A DNA stretch of 64,000 nucleotides, from contig JAPTJF010000252.1 in NCBI GenBank assembly GCA_029339195.1, positions 25,170 to 89,169 of the forward strand. The letters run 5' to 3'. The notes under the pieces were generated by a model that was given only the letters and a program-made list of their open reading frames with translations, searched no databases and was not told the DNA's origin. The position numbers and the translations under genes were made by a program. Below, in pieces: positions 22,035 to 33,393 of this stretch; the first letter of the stretch is position 1; every line of letters starts with the position of its first letter. The stretch is from Micractinium sp. NFX-FRZ (taxonomy: Eukaryota > Chlorophyta > Trebouxiophyceae > Chlorellales > Chlorellaceae).

Positions 22035-25000
22035 TCATCGCGCCACCTCCACCCGAACAGCGCTCCCCAGCCGGCTGTCGCGCAGCACACCGTTGAGCAG
22101 GTACAGCCACGTATGGTAGGCCGACGGCTGGCAGTAGTGGCTGCACTCTCCCGGCAGGTGCATGTCCCACAGCGGCACTGTAGCATTGTATATGCGCAGG
22201 TGGGCATCCGCCAGGCGAGGGATGATGGGTGCCACCGCCATGTTGCGCCTTGTGCCCGCCGCCACTGCGCGGTCGCCGTCGTACCACGCCTTCAGCCACT
22301 GGCACTTGAAGGGGCGGTGCTGGAATCCAGGGAAGGTGCCCTCGTGGGTCGCAAAGTGCTGCAGAGGGGACAAGGTGGGGTGGGGGCTGAGGACCAGGGC
22401 AGGCGGACGATTGCGGGGCGGGTGCCCAGGCCAGGGCAAGGGAGGCCTCCCCTGGGGGGGCTGCGCTGCTGTGCATCACAGGCAGCGCGACTCGGGTGGT
22501 GCACACACACATACACACGCATGCAGCGTATGCTCAGCGTGGCACACAGCTGGATCCTGCCTGCTGCCTCACCCCCCCGCTCACACCGCCCCCTACAGCG
22601 CCCAGCTTGCGCAGCAGCGTCCCACTTGCACACCAGACGGGCCACTTGCAGGCCCGCCCGCCTGCCACGCCTGCACCCCTGTGTCCCGCCCGCCCGCCCA
22701 CTGGCAAGCAGGCAAGTAATCCACCAATCCACAAGCTTGGGGTCAAACCAAGCTGCCCCATGACGCTGGCCCCCCACCCATGTCCACCCAACCCCAGGGC
22801 GCAGCCTCTGCCATCCTGGATCACCGCCCCACCCTGCTGGTCACCATGCCTTCAACCGTGGCTCGAGCCTTGGCAGCAGCCATCAATGCAGCGACCAGCA
22901 ACCAGAAATCACCCAAGCAAGACGCTGTCTGCTAAGCACGCAGCCAAGCTCAACCCGCTGCTACGCAGCAGCCAGCAATGCAGCGACCAGCAACCAGCAA
23001 CCAACCCAGCAGGACGTTGTCCACCACTAAAACACGCAGCCCAGCCCACCTGGGGCCCGGTGTCCACCCACACAAAGCGGGGCAGGCGTGCCTTGTACCG
23101 CTGCCGCCACGCTGCCAGCGCTGTTAGCTCTGCCACGTACCGCGGCCCAGGGGGCTTGGGCAGGTCATACTCGGGGTAGTGCAGCCTGCAAGGGATGGGC
23201 AAGCAAAGGACAACAAGTTGAAAAGGGAGGCCAGGCTCTGCCACGCAACCTGCGCCCAAGGGCGTCGGGAAGACCAGAACACCTGGGGCAGTGCAGCATG
23301 TGCGGGGGCCCTTTATTTCTAAGCAGCATTGCAGTACACACGCACCGTAGCTCAACAAAGGGTCACAGGGTTGGGGCACCACTTCTGCTGGGTGTCCCGC
23401 ACCCTTGGGCGCAGGCAGCGCGGCATGGGCGGGCGGGCGGGCCGGCGCATGTGCACCATTGGTTGGCAGCAGCACATCAGCACACTCACCCTGTGTTAAA
23501 CACCAAGATGTCGTTTGCAAAGTTGGGCACCAGCATGGCAAGGCGGGGCAGCACCTTGTTGTGTGCCACCCCGGCATGGTCCACTCGCACGGCGCACACG
23601 CGCGTGCCGTGGACCAGGTTGAGGCACATGGGGGCGCCCACCCATTCGACCATCTTCAGCTTCAGGTTTTCCACGGGAGCTACGGCTGGCCTGCACGGCG
23701 CAGCAGCGGAAGGGTTCTTTCGAAACTGCGTGCCATTGGCGTCAGCCAGCAGCAGCAGCGGCGGCAGCAGCAGCAGCAGCAAGCTGCAGCATAGCGCGGC
23801 GTCGGCGCGGCTCACGTGCGGCGCAGCGAGGGCGCAAACTCTCGCAGGAAGCACTCTGCCGCGTAGAACAGGTTCCACGTCTGCGAGTCCCCCATGAACC
23901 ACAGCGTGCGCCCGCGGATGCGCTGGAACAGCTCGCACGGCGTGAAGGCCTGCGGGCACGGCACGTGGGCGGGCAGATAAGTGGCACAGGCGGTTCGTCC
24001 GGTCGGCGTGCCTGCCCGCCTGCTTCTGGAGACCGGCAGTTTGTCCAGTCGGCATGCCTGCTTCTGGAGGCCGGCAACCGCATGTCTGCGTGCCATGCCC
24101 TGTGCACCCTGCCGGCAGCCCGGTCCGCCCCACGTAAGAGACGCTCTGTCAGCCCCTGAAGTTTTGTGTTCTGCCCCTGCCCCTTGCCCGGCACTCATGT
24201 CCTGTTCAAGCAGCGGCTCAACCACATTCCCTCGGCAGTGTCCCCTTCCCTCCCCTTTTGGCATCTGCCTTGGCTGCCATCCAGGGCAGCCCCCACCCGC
24301 CCACCCGACGCTCACCAGCAAGCAGCACCCACCTGCAGCTTGAAGCCGCGCCGCATGAGCCGCTGCGCCTCAGCCTCCGACTTGTTCTGCCCAGGGTATA
24401 GCGCCCTGCAAAGCTGCTTCTCAAACTGGCACACCCCGCAGCAGTGCACCTCGTGCTTGCCGCTCTGGCAGTGCTTGCAGGCCGCCTCCCTGGGCGGCAT
24501 GCTGTCCACGTCAAACAAGAAGGGCAGGGCATCGGCCGACGGGTCGCCCGGAAGCTGCACGGAACCTGCGCAGCAGGAGGATGGAAGGTGTGGGGCGGGG
24601 CAGGCTGTCAATGGGCACACAGGAATGGGCAGGCCTTGAGCAGGCAGCTGTCGCCAGGTGGCTGCACCGGCCCCTGCACGGCAGGCGGGGGCGGGGGCAG
24701 GGCGGTGGCAGCTGCAGGGCGGGGGAGGCAGACCGGGGAGGCGGATGGTGGGGCAGCACGGTGCCTCGGGGTGCGAGCACCGCGCACCAGGTGGCTGGGT
24801 GGGTGCTGCGGTCCTGCACTTGCTGTGCTGCACAAGCTCAGCCACCCCAACCAGCACCCGCCGTACAAGCCACCGGGTTGAGATGCAACGACGCCCGCTC
24901 ATGCCACGCAGCATGCAGTGCTGCCTTGCTGACAGGGCCGCCTGCTAGGACTCACCGTCTGCTAGCACTGCGCAGCGCGAGTGTGGCGTGCGGAAGGCGC

Positions 25001-25382
25001 GTGGAGCGCTGCCAGCAGCGGCTGCCCACTCCTGCGCACTCCCACTTGCCGCTGGCTCGTGCTGCTTGCCTGTTGCTGGCTGCTGCTCTCTGCCTTCCGA
25101 TGCTTCAATCCCACTTTGACTGAGGCCCCTGGCATCCGCTGCTGCACTGCCCGATGCATCCAGCTGCAGAGTTGCTCCTGCTTTCGCTGTGCTGCCAAAG
25201 CCGCTCCATCCTGCCGCCGCCGCCGCCGCTGCCGCCACGTCAGGGTGGCAGGTGAGCCCGTTCAGTTGGCGGCTTGCGGCCACAATCAGCACCGCGCCCA
25301 GTGGGAGCACCCAGAAGAGTGATTTGCTGGCCCGCTGCGGCGGCGACGGGGCGCCCTGGTACCCGCACTTGCGACATGCCAT
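22035..25382 (-). CDS. TBL/PC-esterase-like SGNH protein A, 6 exons, 484 aa
   Basis: Exons: 25382-24956, 24565-24333, 23949-23816, 23690-23490, 23185-23050, 22358-22035; the sum is 485 codons. Residues about 22-37 form a signal-anchor, then an Ala/Ser-rich stem, as in Golgi type II proteins. A Cys-rich segment (exon 2) precedes TLWFMGDSQTWN with GDSQ at 240-243, the SGNH block I motif of the PC-esterase family (PMR5/Cas1p, trichome birefringence-like). The C-terminus carries ECSHYCQPSAYHTW at 448-461, matching the DCxHWC...W motif of plant TBL proteins except that Glu replaces the usual Asp. TBL proteins are wall-polysaccharide O-acetyltransferases in the Golgi; here this is inference by family. 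It lies 417 bases downstream of a paralogue on the same strand, a tandem duplication. Exon 3 is nearly identical to exon 4 of that paralogue. Confidence 0.88.
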
Positions 25383-25799
25383 AGTGGTTGTAGCCTAGCG
25401 GCCGTACACTGTCGGCGGAGCGTGCATAGACCACTGCGCCGTGCTTAAAAGGTGTTACTCGCAGGGGAGGCTGCAGCAGCAGCGGAGGGACACACAACCC
25501 GGGACTTCCAACAAACTCGCGGTGCTCAGTGGTTGTTGCCGGAGCGCATACGGCGGTAGATGCTCGATGGGCGTGACAAAGGGAAATGGTGCATGGAAGA
25601 CGTCCAGCGTGCAGCAGCCATAGTGCCAAGCATTGCACCGCTGGCGGCAGCATGCCGCAGCGGCAGCGGAGGTGGCTGGTGGTGAGAGGGCGCCTGGGCT
25701 GCCAGCCCCGAAGAGTGCCCAGCTGGCAAGCGAGGCGCAGTTGATGTAAAATGGAGTGGAAAATCAGATAATTGCAAGTCAGGAGGGGCGCAGGCCGTC
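25383..25799. other. Short intergenic spacer between tandem paralogues
   Basis: These 417 bases separate the two TBL-like genes and must hold the 3' UTR of gene B and the promoter of gene A. I see no coding exon and no strong repeat. Confidence 0.5.
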
Positions 25800-28700
25800 C
25801 TATCGCAGGCCAAGGGTGGCGCCTGGCGGTGCCTGCCCTGCCACACCCGCTTGCGACGGGCCAGCTGCTGCTACCTCGCCAGCTGCCCGCACGCCGGTTG
25901 GTGCAACAACGGGCGCCGGTCCAACTGGCGTGGGTGCCTCGGCTGCTGCCGCTGCCGCCGCCGCCGGCCGCTGTCTGTCCCCTCTTTCCTCTGCCGCGTC
26001 CTCCGCAGCGTGTACTGCCACATAGTTCCCCAGCCGCTCGTCCCGCAGCAGTCCATTGAGCAGGAAGAGCCAGTGCTGGTAGGCGGAGGGGTGGCAGAAG
26101 TGCGTGCATTCCCCTGCGGTAGCAGCGGTGGAGGGCAGGCACAATGTTGGAGTCCCTTGTTGGAGGGACGACCCCTGGCTGTCAGCAGTGCTTGCCCCAC
26201 GCGCCCCGCACCGTCGTCACTGTGCCTCCTGCCTCCTGCCCGCCCCACCAAGCCAGGGAGGATCTACGCGGCACGCTGGCGGTACACACACGCAGGCGGG
26301 CCTCCACACACTCCGCTATCCTGCCGCCCCCGCTTTGCCTGCTGCCCCTCGCTTGGGTGGCAGCCTCACCCTGGCCAGCGCCCAACCCGCTGGCTGCACT
26401 GGTGTCGTACTGCACTGTACTACACACGCACGCTTGCGCAGCTCCCAACCGCTGCGTGCAGGACGCAACTGCCACGGGCGCATCTCCTGAACACACCCAC
26501 CGTGGCAATCAGTGCCTGGCCCGTCCGCCTTGCCCACCCAAGTCCCCACCACCCACCTGGCCAGTGGTGCTCCCACAGCGGCACGCTGGCGTTGTACACA
26601 CGCAAGTACGCATCCGCCAGCTGCGGTACAAGTGGCGCCACCGGTGCGTTGAAGGGGCCGCCAGCTGTCACTGCAAAGTCGCCGTCATACCAGGCCCGGA
26701 GCGGGCGGCAGGTGAAGCGCTGCGTGCCGCCCGGCCAGGAGCCGTCGGAGGTGTTGAAGTGCTGCAACGGAGAGGGTTTGAAGGCATGAATGCTCATGAA
26801 GACGAAACAAGTGGTGTGCGGCACGCATGACAGCGTATGGTATTGGCACAGCATGGCACATGAGGCGGTGGGGGGAGGCAGCATGCTGCCCTGGCACACA
26901 CGCAGGGCCATCAAGTGACCATCGCTGCAGGCCAGGCTGCCTTACACCAAGCCTGCCGCGGCAGTTGCCATTATTGCGTCCAGGGGAAACACGGGCCAGG
27001 AGCAGCAACGGCTACCGCTTGCAGGGCCAGGCTGCCTCACACCAAGCCCGCATCAAGCCCACCTGTGCCGGGGTGTCCATCCACACCATTTGAGGCAGCT
27101 CGGCCGCATGCCGCCGCCGCCACTTGGCCAGGCCTACCAGCCCCTGCACCAGAAGGCTTTGGTTGGCCGGCACGCCGCCCTCTCCGGGCTTGTGGAAGTG
27201 CAGCCTGCAGCATAAGCAGAGGAGGGAGGCAGAAGACGCAGGCAGCCCCAGAGCGTGGGGTTGAGGACTCCAGCATTTGGGGCAGTAAGCGGCGAGGCAG
27301 CAATCGGGCGCGTTCGCCTAACGTGGGGAAGTGCAGCCGGCAACATTGTGTGCTTGGTTGGCCGGCCGGGCGGGGCTGCGCTGCTGTGGGCACCCAGAGC
27401 GCTTGCGTGGATCTCAGGGGCAGAGGATTCCCGCCCTGGCGAGCCCGCAAGCAGGGCATCCCCTCAGGGTTGTGTGCACATGCGCAGCGCCCCCAGGTAA
27501 CCCCTCTGTTCCTTCCCTTCCCTTTTCCCCCGCTTTCTCTTCCCACTGACGCCCAAACCCTTCCCTCACCCAAAGTTGAGCACCACCAGGTCGCGCTTGA
27601 AGTTGGGTGCGCGCGCCAGCAGCTGGGGCAGCACCTGCACTAACCAGGCAGAGGTTTGACTTTGTGTGGAGAAGCCAGGAAGGGACCAGCTCAGGAAGGG
27701 ACCAGCTAGGGAGCGACCAGCTGGTACAGACCAGCACGTGCCCCACTGCGTGAGCACATGAGCAGAAGCCAGAGCCGTGGCTCGGCTTAGCAGGGCGGGC
27801 TCGGGAGTTGCTGATCCGTGCTGATGAGCATTGCAAGGTTGGTGAGTGCCGAATCTGTGCCCAACCGTGTGCGCCATGCAACCGGGGCAACCCAGCACAT
27901 GAACCTACTACGTAAACCCTAACCCTAACCCTAAACCCTACTTGACACGCCTCACCGTGTCTGCCATGCGCAGGGGGCGGTACAGGCGTATGCCGCACAC
28001 GCGAGTCCCCAGCGCTAGATCCAAGCAGAGGGGCGGGATCTCGGGCGGCGGCCGGGTGACGAGCTTCAAGTTTTCGGCTTCCGGTGTCAGCGCAGGCCTG
28101 CGGGCGGCGGGCACCAGCCAGCACACAGGTTTGGGCGCCGGCTTGCAGCACAGGGAGGGACAGGTGCCTGCTCAGCCAGCCCATGCAGTGCACGTGTGGG
28201 CCTGGCAGGCTGCAGTGCCCAGGCACGAACGCCCCACGGCTGCCCTGCAGCAAGCCTCTGTGTCCCACCACCACATTAAAGGGCATGATGAGATGCTGCC
28301 GGCGCCACCCGTCATTGCCCTGAGGCCCGCACGCACGTGCGGCGCAGCGAGGGCGCAAACTCTCGCAGGAAGCACTCTGCCGCGTAGAACAGGTTCCACG
28401 TCTGGGAATCCCCCATGAACCACAGCGTGCGCCCGCGGATGCGCTGGAACAGCTCGCACGGCGTGAAGTCCTGCAGGGGAGACACGGGGGGAATGGGACG
28501 GGGAGATGGATGGAAGCACCCTCCCTGCCGGCAGTGGGCACACGTGGTGCAGGGACACGGGGTGGGGGCGCTGGTCAAGGCATGCATGCTGTGGTCGTGC
28601 GCGACCTGGCCAGGCATGCTGACGCCCCTGCCACCCTCCTGTACTGCCCAGCCGTACCCCTCCCTTGCTTGCACTCCACCCTCTCCTCATCTTGTTGCTG

Positions 28701-29842
28701 GTTTGAAGGGAGCAGCGGCGAGGTGGGGGGTCTGTGTTGCACTCTGTTTGCGGGGATCAGACTGTAAATCCCCAATCCCCACAAAACAAAAGCAAAGCCT
28801 CACCTGCATCTGGGGATCCATCCCCAGCAGGAGCTTTGCTGCAGCCTGAGTCCGGTTTTGCCCTGGGAACAGGTCGTCGCAGCGGCGGGTAGTGAAGACG
28901 CACACGCCTGCAAAGTGCACGGGGGCCAGCAACCACAGCAGGCAAGCCATGGCTCAGCAGCTTAGCAGGCGAGTTTGCACAGCTGGCGTGGTGCCCGAAT
29001 CGTGCTGCAGCACAGCGGGCCCTGACCCATTCAGGCGTATATGGGGCATGCAGCCAAATGGCCAGCTGATGCAGCTTCGAGCAGCCCCTGTCGCACCGCA
29101 GCAGGTGGGCAGCTTGCGGCTCTCGTCTGGCGGGCAGTGGGAGCAGGCTTCCCGGCGGCCGGGCATTGTCGAGGTGTCGAACAGAAAGGGCAAGCTGGCA
29201 GAGGCCCGCGCGGGGGAGAGCAGGCGCACCGAGCCTGCAGGCAGCCCCCAGCACGGCGGGGTGAGGGCACTGGATCGGAGAGGGAGCAGGGCTTGCCGAC
29301 TTGCATGACGGGTACAGGCTGTGCTCAGGCAGGCAGCAGCTGGCTGAAAGCGCATAGGCTGGCAGCCGGCTGAGGCTCACCATAGGGCATTAGGCAGGCA
29401 CATCTGTAACTTGCACAAGGCACGCGACAAGGCGCAGAGTTGTGCACAGGCCTGGGGACAAGGCAGGCACATCTGATGGGCACCCAAGGTAAGCAAGGCA
29501 GGCAGTTGGCTCACCATTCGTGAGGACCTGGCAGCGTGAGTGTGGGGTCTGGAATGTCAGTCCTGCCTTTGGTATAATGAAAGGTCTGGGCGGAAGGGGA
29601 GGCGGAGGCCCCGTCGATGAGCTGCGCGGTGTCGGCCTAGCCCTCAAGCTTGGCGGCAGGCTGGGTGGAGGCGTCGGCAGCACCGGCGGCGCGGGACCAA
29701 TAACACTGGCACTGCCCAGCGGGCGGTCCTTGCAGTCGCCCGCGTCGCCCAGAAGTTTCCAAAGTATGCCGAGCACCGCCAGCTGCAGCGCGACAAGCAG
29801 GGCCTGCCTTCGCAAGTCACGCCGCAGTTTGAGTGGCGCCAT
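25800..29842 (-). CDS. TBL/PC-esterase-like SGNH protein B, 9 exons, 523 aa
   Basis: Exons: 29842-29515, 29234-29097, 28907-28804, 28470-28337, 28097-27956, 27634-27570, 27204-27063, 26761-26557, 26113-25800; the sum is 524 codons. A signal-anchor (about residues 12-31) and a Pro-rich stem precede the same domain order as gene A: a PHSRCxVL motif, a Cys-rich segment, GDSQ at 210-213, and ECTHFCHPSAYQHW at 421-434. The catalytic-type Asp is again Glu. Three introns (after 29097, 27956 and 26557) are absent from gene A, where the coding sequence runs straight through. The C-terminal 60 residues are Ala/Pro-rich and absent from gene A. The predicted role is Golgi O-acyl transfer to a wall polysaccharide, or esterase activity; the substrate is unknown. 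Confidence 0.87.
27913..27940. repeat. Interstitial telomeric repeat inside a paralogue-specific intron
   Basis: About four CCCTAAA/CCCTAA units lie within intron 27635-27955, only 15 bases from the splice donor in transcription order. The intron is absent from the tandem paralogue. Confidence 0.85.
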
Positions 29843-30228
29843 ACCGTGACTAGCGGGCCCACCAGGGGCCCAGATTGCGAGGCATGGCCCCCGAAGCAGT
29901 TGGAAGAACAGGGCGCAACTGCGGCACTGCGGGGTGGGCATTTGTTGGTGGCCGGCCATCACAGTGGCCTGTTGCCAGCGGGGGCTAGGGCCCATGCATG
30001 TGCCTGTGTTTCCTTTTGCATGCCGCAGCACATGAAGGCTGGTGGTGTGATAAGTGCACCAAGAATTGGAGTCTGTCTGCTTTTACAGTTGCTGGACATG
30101 TCAGGCGGCGCATGTGTGCCCAAAGCCTTTGGCCGCCCACGTGGCAGCCCAGAGCCGCTGGTCGGGAGGAGAATGAAATCGCAGCAGTGGCATGCAGCAC
30201 GGACCAACAAAACCGCTTGCCACTGTCG
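29843..30228. other. Intergenic spacer with candidate poly(A) signal
   Basis: These 386 bases separate TBL-like gene B from the oxygenase gene. The minus strand reads TGTAA at 30083-30087, about 145 bases past the oxygenase stop, a plausible algal polyadenylation signal. No coding exon is supported. Confidence 0.45.
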
Positions 30229-33200
30229 CTACCCATGCTGTTGTGCCTGCCGCCGCTCTGCCGCAAGGTGCCGCTTCACTGCATCCACCCGAGCTGCGCT
30301 GCCAAAGCTCACGGGGGGCCCCCACTCTGGCCGCGCCAGGCACAGCACCTGGCCGGGCCGGCGCGGCAGCAGCACCAGCTTCCAAACGAGGGAGAAGCGG
30401 GGCCGGCCCTCGGCAGCGGCTGCACGCGCGCAGGCAGCAAGCAGGGGAGGTGGGTGGGCAGGCTTGTAAGGAGGCAGGCTGGCGGGGATGGCTGGAGTCG
30501 GGGCTCGAGCCAAATGGCAAGCAAACGGTGCATCTGCTATGCTGAGGTCAATGTGGGTGTGTGGGCGTGTTGGTGCAAGCTGCAGGCAGGGGTGGGCCAA
30601 GGCCAGGCGGCACTTGCAGAGCAAGCAAGCGCGCATGCAGCACCCAGCACCGAGCATCCAGCACCCAGCTCACAGGAGGGTGGCGAGACGCGGTGCATGA
30701 TGTCTTGATCAAACAGAACCGCACGGCCGGGGCGCGGCGCCACAAAGATGCCTGCGAGGCAGGGGCAGGGGCAGGGAGGAGAGCAGGACATTCATGCAGC
30801 TACAGCGACGCACAGACTGGGCTGCTGGCAGGGGCGGCGACAAATGCAGGCCACCTGTCTGCAGCTGTCGGAGGCACGCCTGGTTCAAATGTGGGGCCAC
30901 CCATCCATGCACCCACCCACCTGTGTCCGTCTGGCCATCCAGGAGGAGCGTGTCGGCGCCCCACTCCCGCTGCCACTGGTCGTTCAGGTAGAGCAGCAGG
31001 GAGACGAGCAGGGGCTTGCCAGGCTCGCCGTTGAAGTAGTCGCCATAGGCAACTGCTGGGAGGGGATGTGAGGAAAGTAAAGGATACTTCCATCACAAGC
31101 ACAGCCATTTTCGAGGGGTAATTATTTGTTGAGCCATAACTTGGGAGAAAGTGCTGTTCGGGTGAGCGGCAAACTTGGTTGGTGGTTTGCACAGTGCAGG
31201 CAGCGGAGGGAGCGGGGCCCTTGGGTAATAGGCGGCTGCATGGGTCTGGCAGGCAGGTAGGCGGGCAGGGCATCCACAGGCAGGCGAGGACATGCACAAG
31301 CATGTGGCGTGGGGAGGCAGGCAAGAAGGCGGGACATTCAAAGGCATCGAGGCAGTCAGTCCGGCAGGCAGGCGGACAGGAGGCAGGCAGGCCAGGTGGC
31401 GCACCGTTCCAGGGGCTGCCGTCTGGGAAGCTCGTGGGGTCGGCATCTACGTGGAACCTGCGCCCAGGAAGAAGTACGTATTACGTAACCAAATTACGAA
31501 GGCAGCGGAAGGCAGATCTGCCGAGAAGCTGCAGTGTTGCCGAGAAGCTGCCGCCAGATGAGCAAGGAGGGTGACACGCAGCACCAGCGACAGCAGCAAG
31601 ACGTGTGCAGCAGCAGTGGCGACATCAGCAACAGCGGTGCGGGCACACAACGGGGACAGCATGGTGAAGTTCCATATAGCAGCGGCATGAGCATCTGCCT
31701 GTTTCACAGCTGGCACAGCCCCAAGCAGGTGCATTTGTTGAGGCTGCTGCCCAGGCAGCACCTGAAGGTGTCCCCGGCAACGGCGGCATTGGCCACAAAG
31801 CAGGCGCAGTCCACGCCGGCCTCGCCGCTGCTGCCGCCGGCGCCGCCGCCCTCGCCGCCGCCGCCGTCATCCACACGGCTGCGCTTGGCTGGCGGGGGAG
31901 CCCACTGCGAGCTGGCGTCCCCCCGCCCCTGCTGCCCCTGCTGCTGGTTATGCTGGCCATGCTGCTGCTGTTGCTGCCCCTGCTGCTGGCCATGCTGCGC
32001 AGCCGGCGGCTGCTGGGTGCGCAGCGGAGCCGCCTCTCCCTCCCTCTGGGGGCTCTGCTCCTGCTGCCCCTGCTGCTGCTGCTGCTGGACACACTCCTGC
32101 CCTTGGGCGCCGTGCTGCTGCTGCAGCTGAATCGCGTCCGAGGGCAGGTGGGCAATGTCGCACTCTGGGTACAGCTTGCACAGGCGGGCATGCACCTCCT
32201 GCATGCATGCAGGGGGGAGGCGGGGAAGAAGCAGCGGTTGCACGTGGAGGCAGCAGAGGTTGCACAGGGAAGCAGCCGAGGGTGCACAGCAGGCGTGCAG
32301 GCCCAGCACATGAGATGAAGACAATTGGGAACTAGGGGGTGGGTGAGAGGGCATGAGAGGGGGCGCCAAGCCGGGCAAGAGCGGCATCGGCCAGGGGACA
32401 CAGCATCCAGTCACAGTGTAGTGCGGCCCGACAGCTGTCCCCCTCCGCATCACTCGTATCGCTGGGCCGCTTGGACACAGCACAGCACAGCACGGCACAG
32501 CACAGCACAGCACAGAAGTGAAGCAGCCAAACAGCGCCCACGCAACGCCAGCTGCCATGCGCGAACACACCTGCATGGCATGCAGCCGCCCCTCTGCCAG
32601 CTCATGCAGCACGCTCGGTTTGAGGCACAGCACAGCACAGCACAGCACAGCACCACGCACCTGCATGGCGGGCAGCCGCCCCTCTGCCAGCTCACGCAGC
32701 ACGTGCTGCTTCACGCCCCACGTGGGTGCTGCCCCCGCCATGTCTGTCGTCCGCCGCTCCCACAGATCAGGCGGCAGCTCAAGCGGCGCATACCCCTCTT
32801 CACTGCCATCGCCGCTGTCGCCCGCTTGCTGCCGACACTGCTCGCTGCTACGGCCGTTGTGCAGGCCGTTGCCCGCGGGGGCAGCAAGGCCCGCTGCAGG
32901 AGTGCCGGTGCCGTTCTCGGCACAGGCAGCAGGAGTGCCGGTGCCGTGCAGCAGGAAGGCGAGCAGTTGCCGGCGGGTGGCATCGTCAATGAAGTCGTCA
33001 ATCACAACTGCGGGCACGGTAGTACAAAGGCAATGCTTGATTGGCAACAGCAGCAGCACTTGACACGGGGCGAGTGCCTTGCAGGCTGGGGCCAAACTAA
33101 GCTGTTGGGGGCGGTGCATTGCCCCAGCCACCCTGGCACTGCGCGTGTCGCGGACGCACCCATGCACCCCACGGACCTGCGTGCGAGTAAGAGATGCGGG

Positions 33201-33393
33201 CCCCCTCTTCAGATGCCTCGCTGGGCACGATGCAGCCGTCCAGGCGGACATTGAGGGTGACGCTGGCACTGGCGGGGTCCCAGGGGCTCGCTCGTGTGGG
33301 CAGCAGGTGGAACGGCAGCGGGCGGGGCGGCAGCGGCGGCGGGGCTGCCGCTGCCCCAGGCGCGGGTCCGTCGCCTTCGTTGCCGACTTCCAT
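30229..33393 (-). CDS. 2-oxoglutarate/Fe(II)-dependent oxygenase with Gln-rich insertion, 7 exons, 484 aa
   Basis: Exons: 33393-33177, 33007-32661, 32198-31762, 31457-31405, 31052-30921, 30751-30674, 30419-30229; the sum is 485 codons. The core shows VVIDDFIDDATRRQLLAFL as in prolyl-4-hydroxylase-like 2OG oxygenases. The Fe-binding triad is H336-x-D338 (FHVDAD) plus H415 (MHRVSPP), and R429-x-S431 (RPRFSLVW) fits the 2-oxoglutarate site. Between them are YLNDQWQREWGADT and the jelly-roll strand VAPRPGRAVLFDQD. An unusual low-complexity insertion, mainly Gln runs followed by a basic KRSR and poly-Gly, occupies roughly residues 210-310. No clear signal peptide is visible, so a cytosolic or nuclear location is possible; the KRSR motif is weak evidence for the latter. 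The family hydroxylates proteins or small molecules; the substrate is unknown. The gene is head-to-head with the GT32 gene at 34311. Confidence 0.88.
32475..32695. repeat. GCACA-type repeats with an exon-edge copy in intron 2 of the oxygenase gene
   Basis: Runs of the pentamer ACAGC/GCACA occur at about 32476-32515 and 32625-32653. Between them, at about 32570-32612, is a copy of the donor edge of exon 2 (true edge from 32661), sharing CACCTGCATGGC, GCAGCCGCCCCTCTGCCAGC and the CGCAGCACG stretch. The pentamer runs flank the duplicated segment. Confidence 0.8.

Noticed and set aside
31704..33269. A continuous minus-strand open frame of 521 codons
   Set aside because: It runs through two real oxygenase exons and the intron between them. 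The intron part contains GCACA repeats and an exon echo, and the splice signals give a model that fits the 2OG fold.
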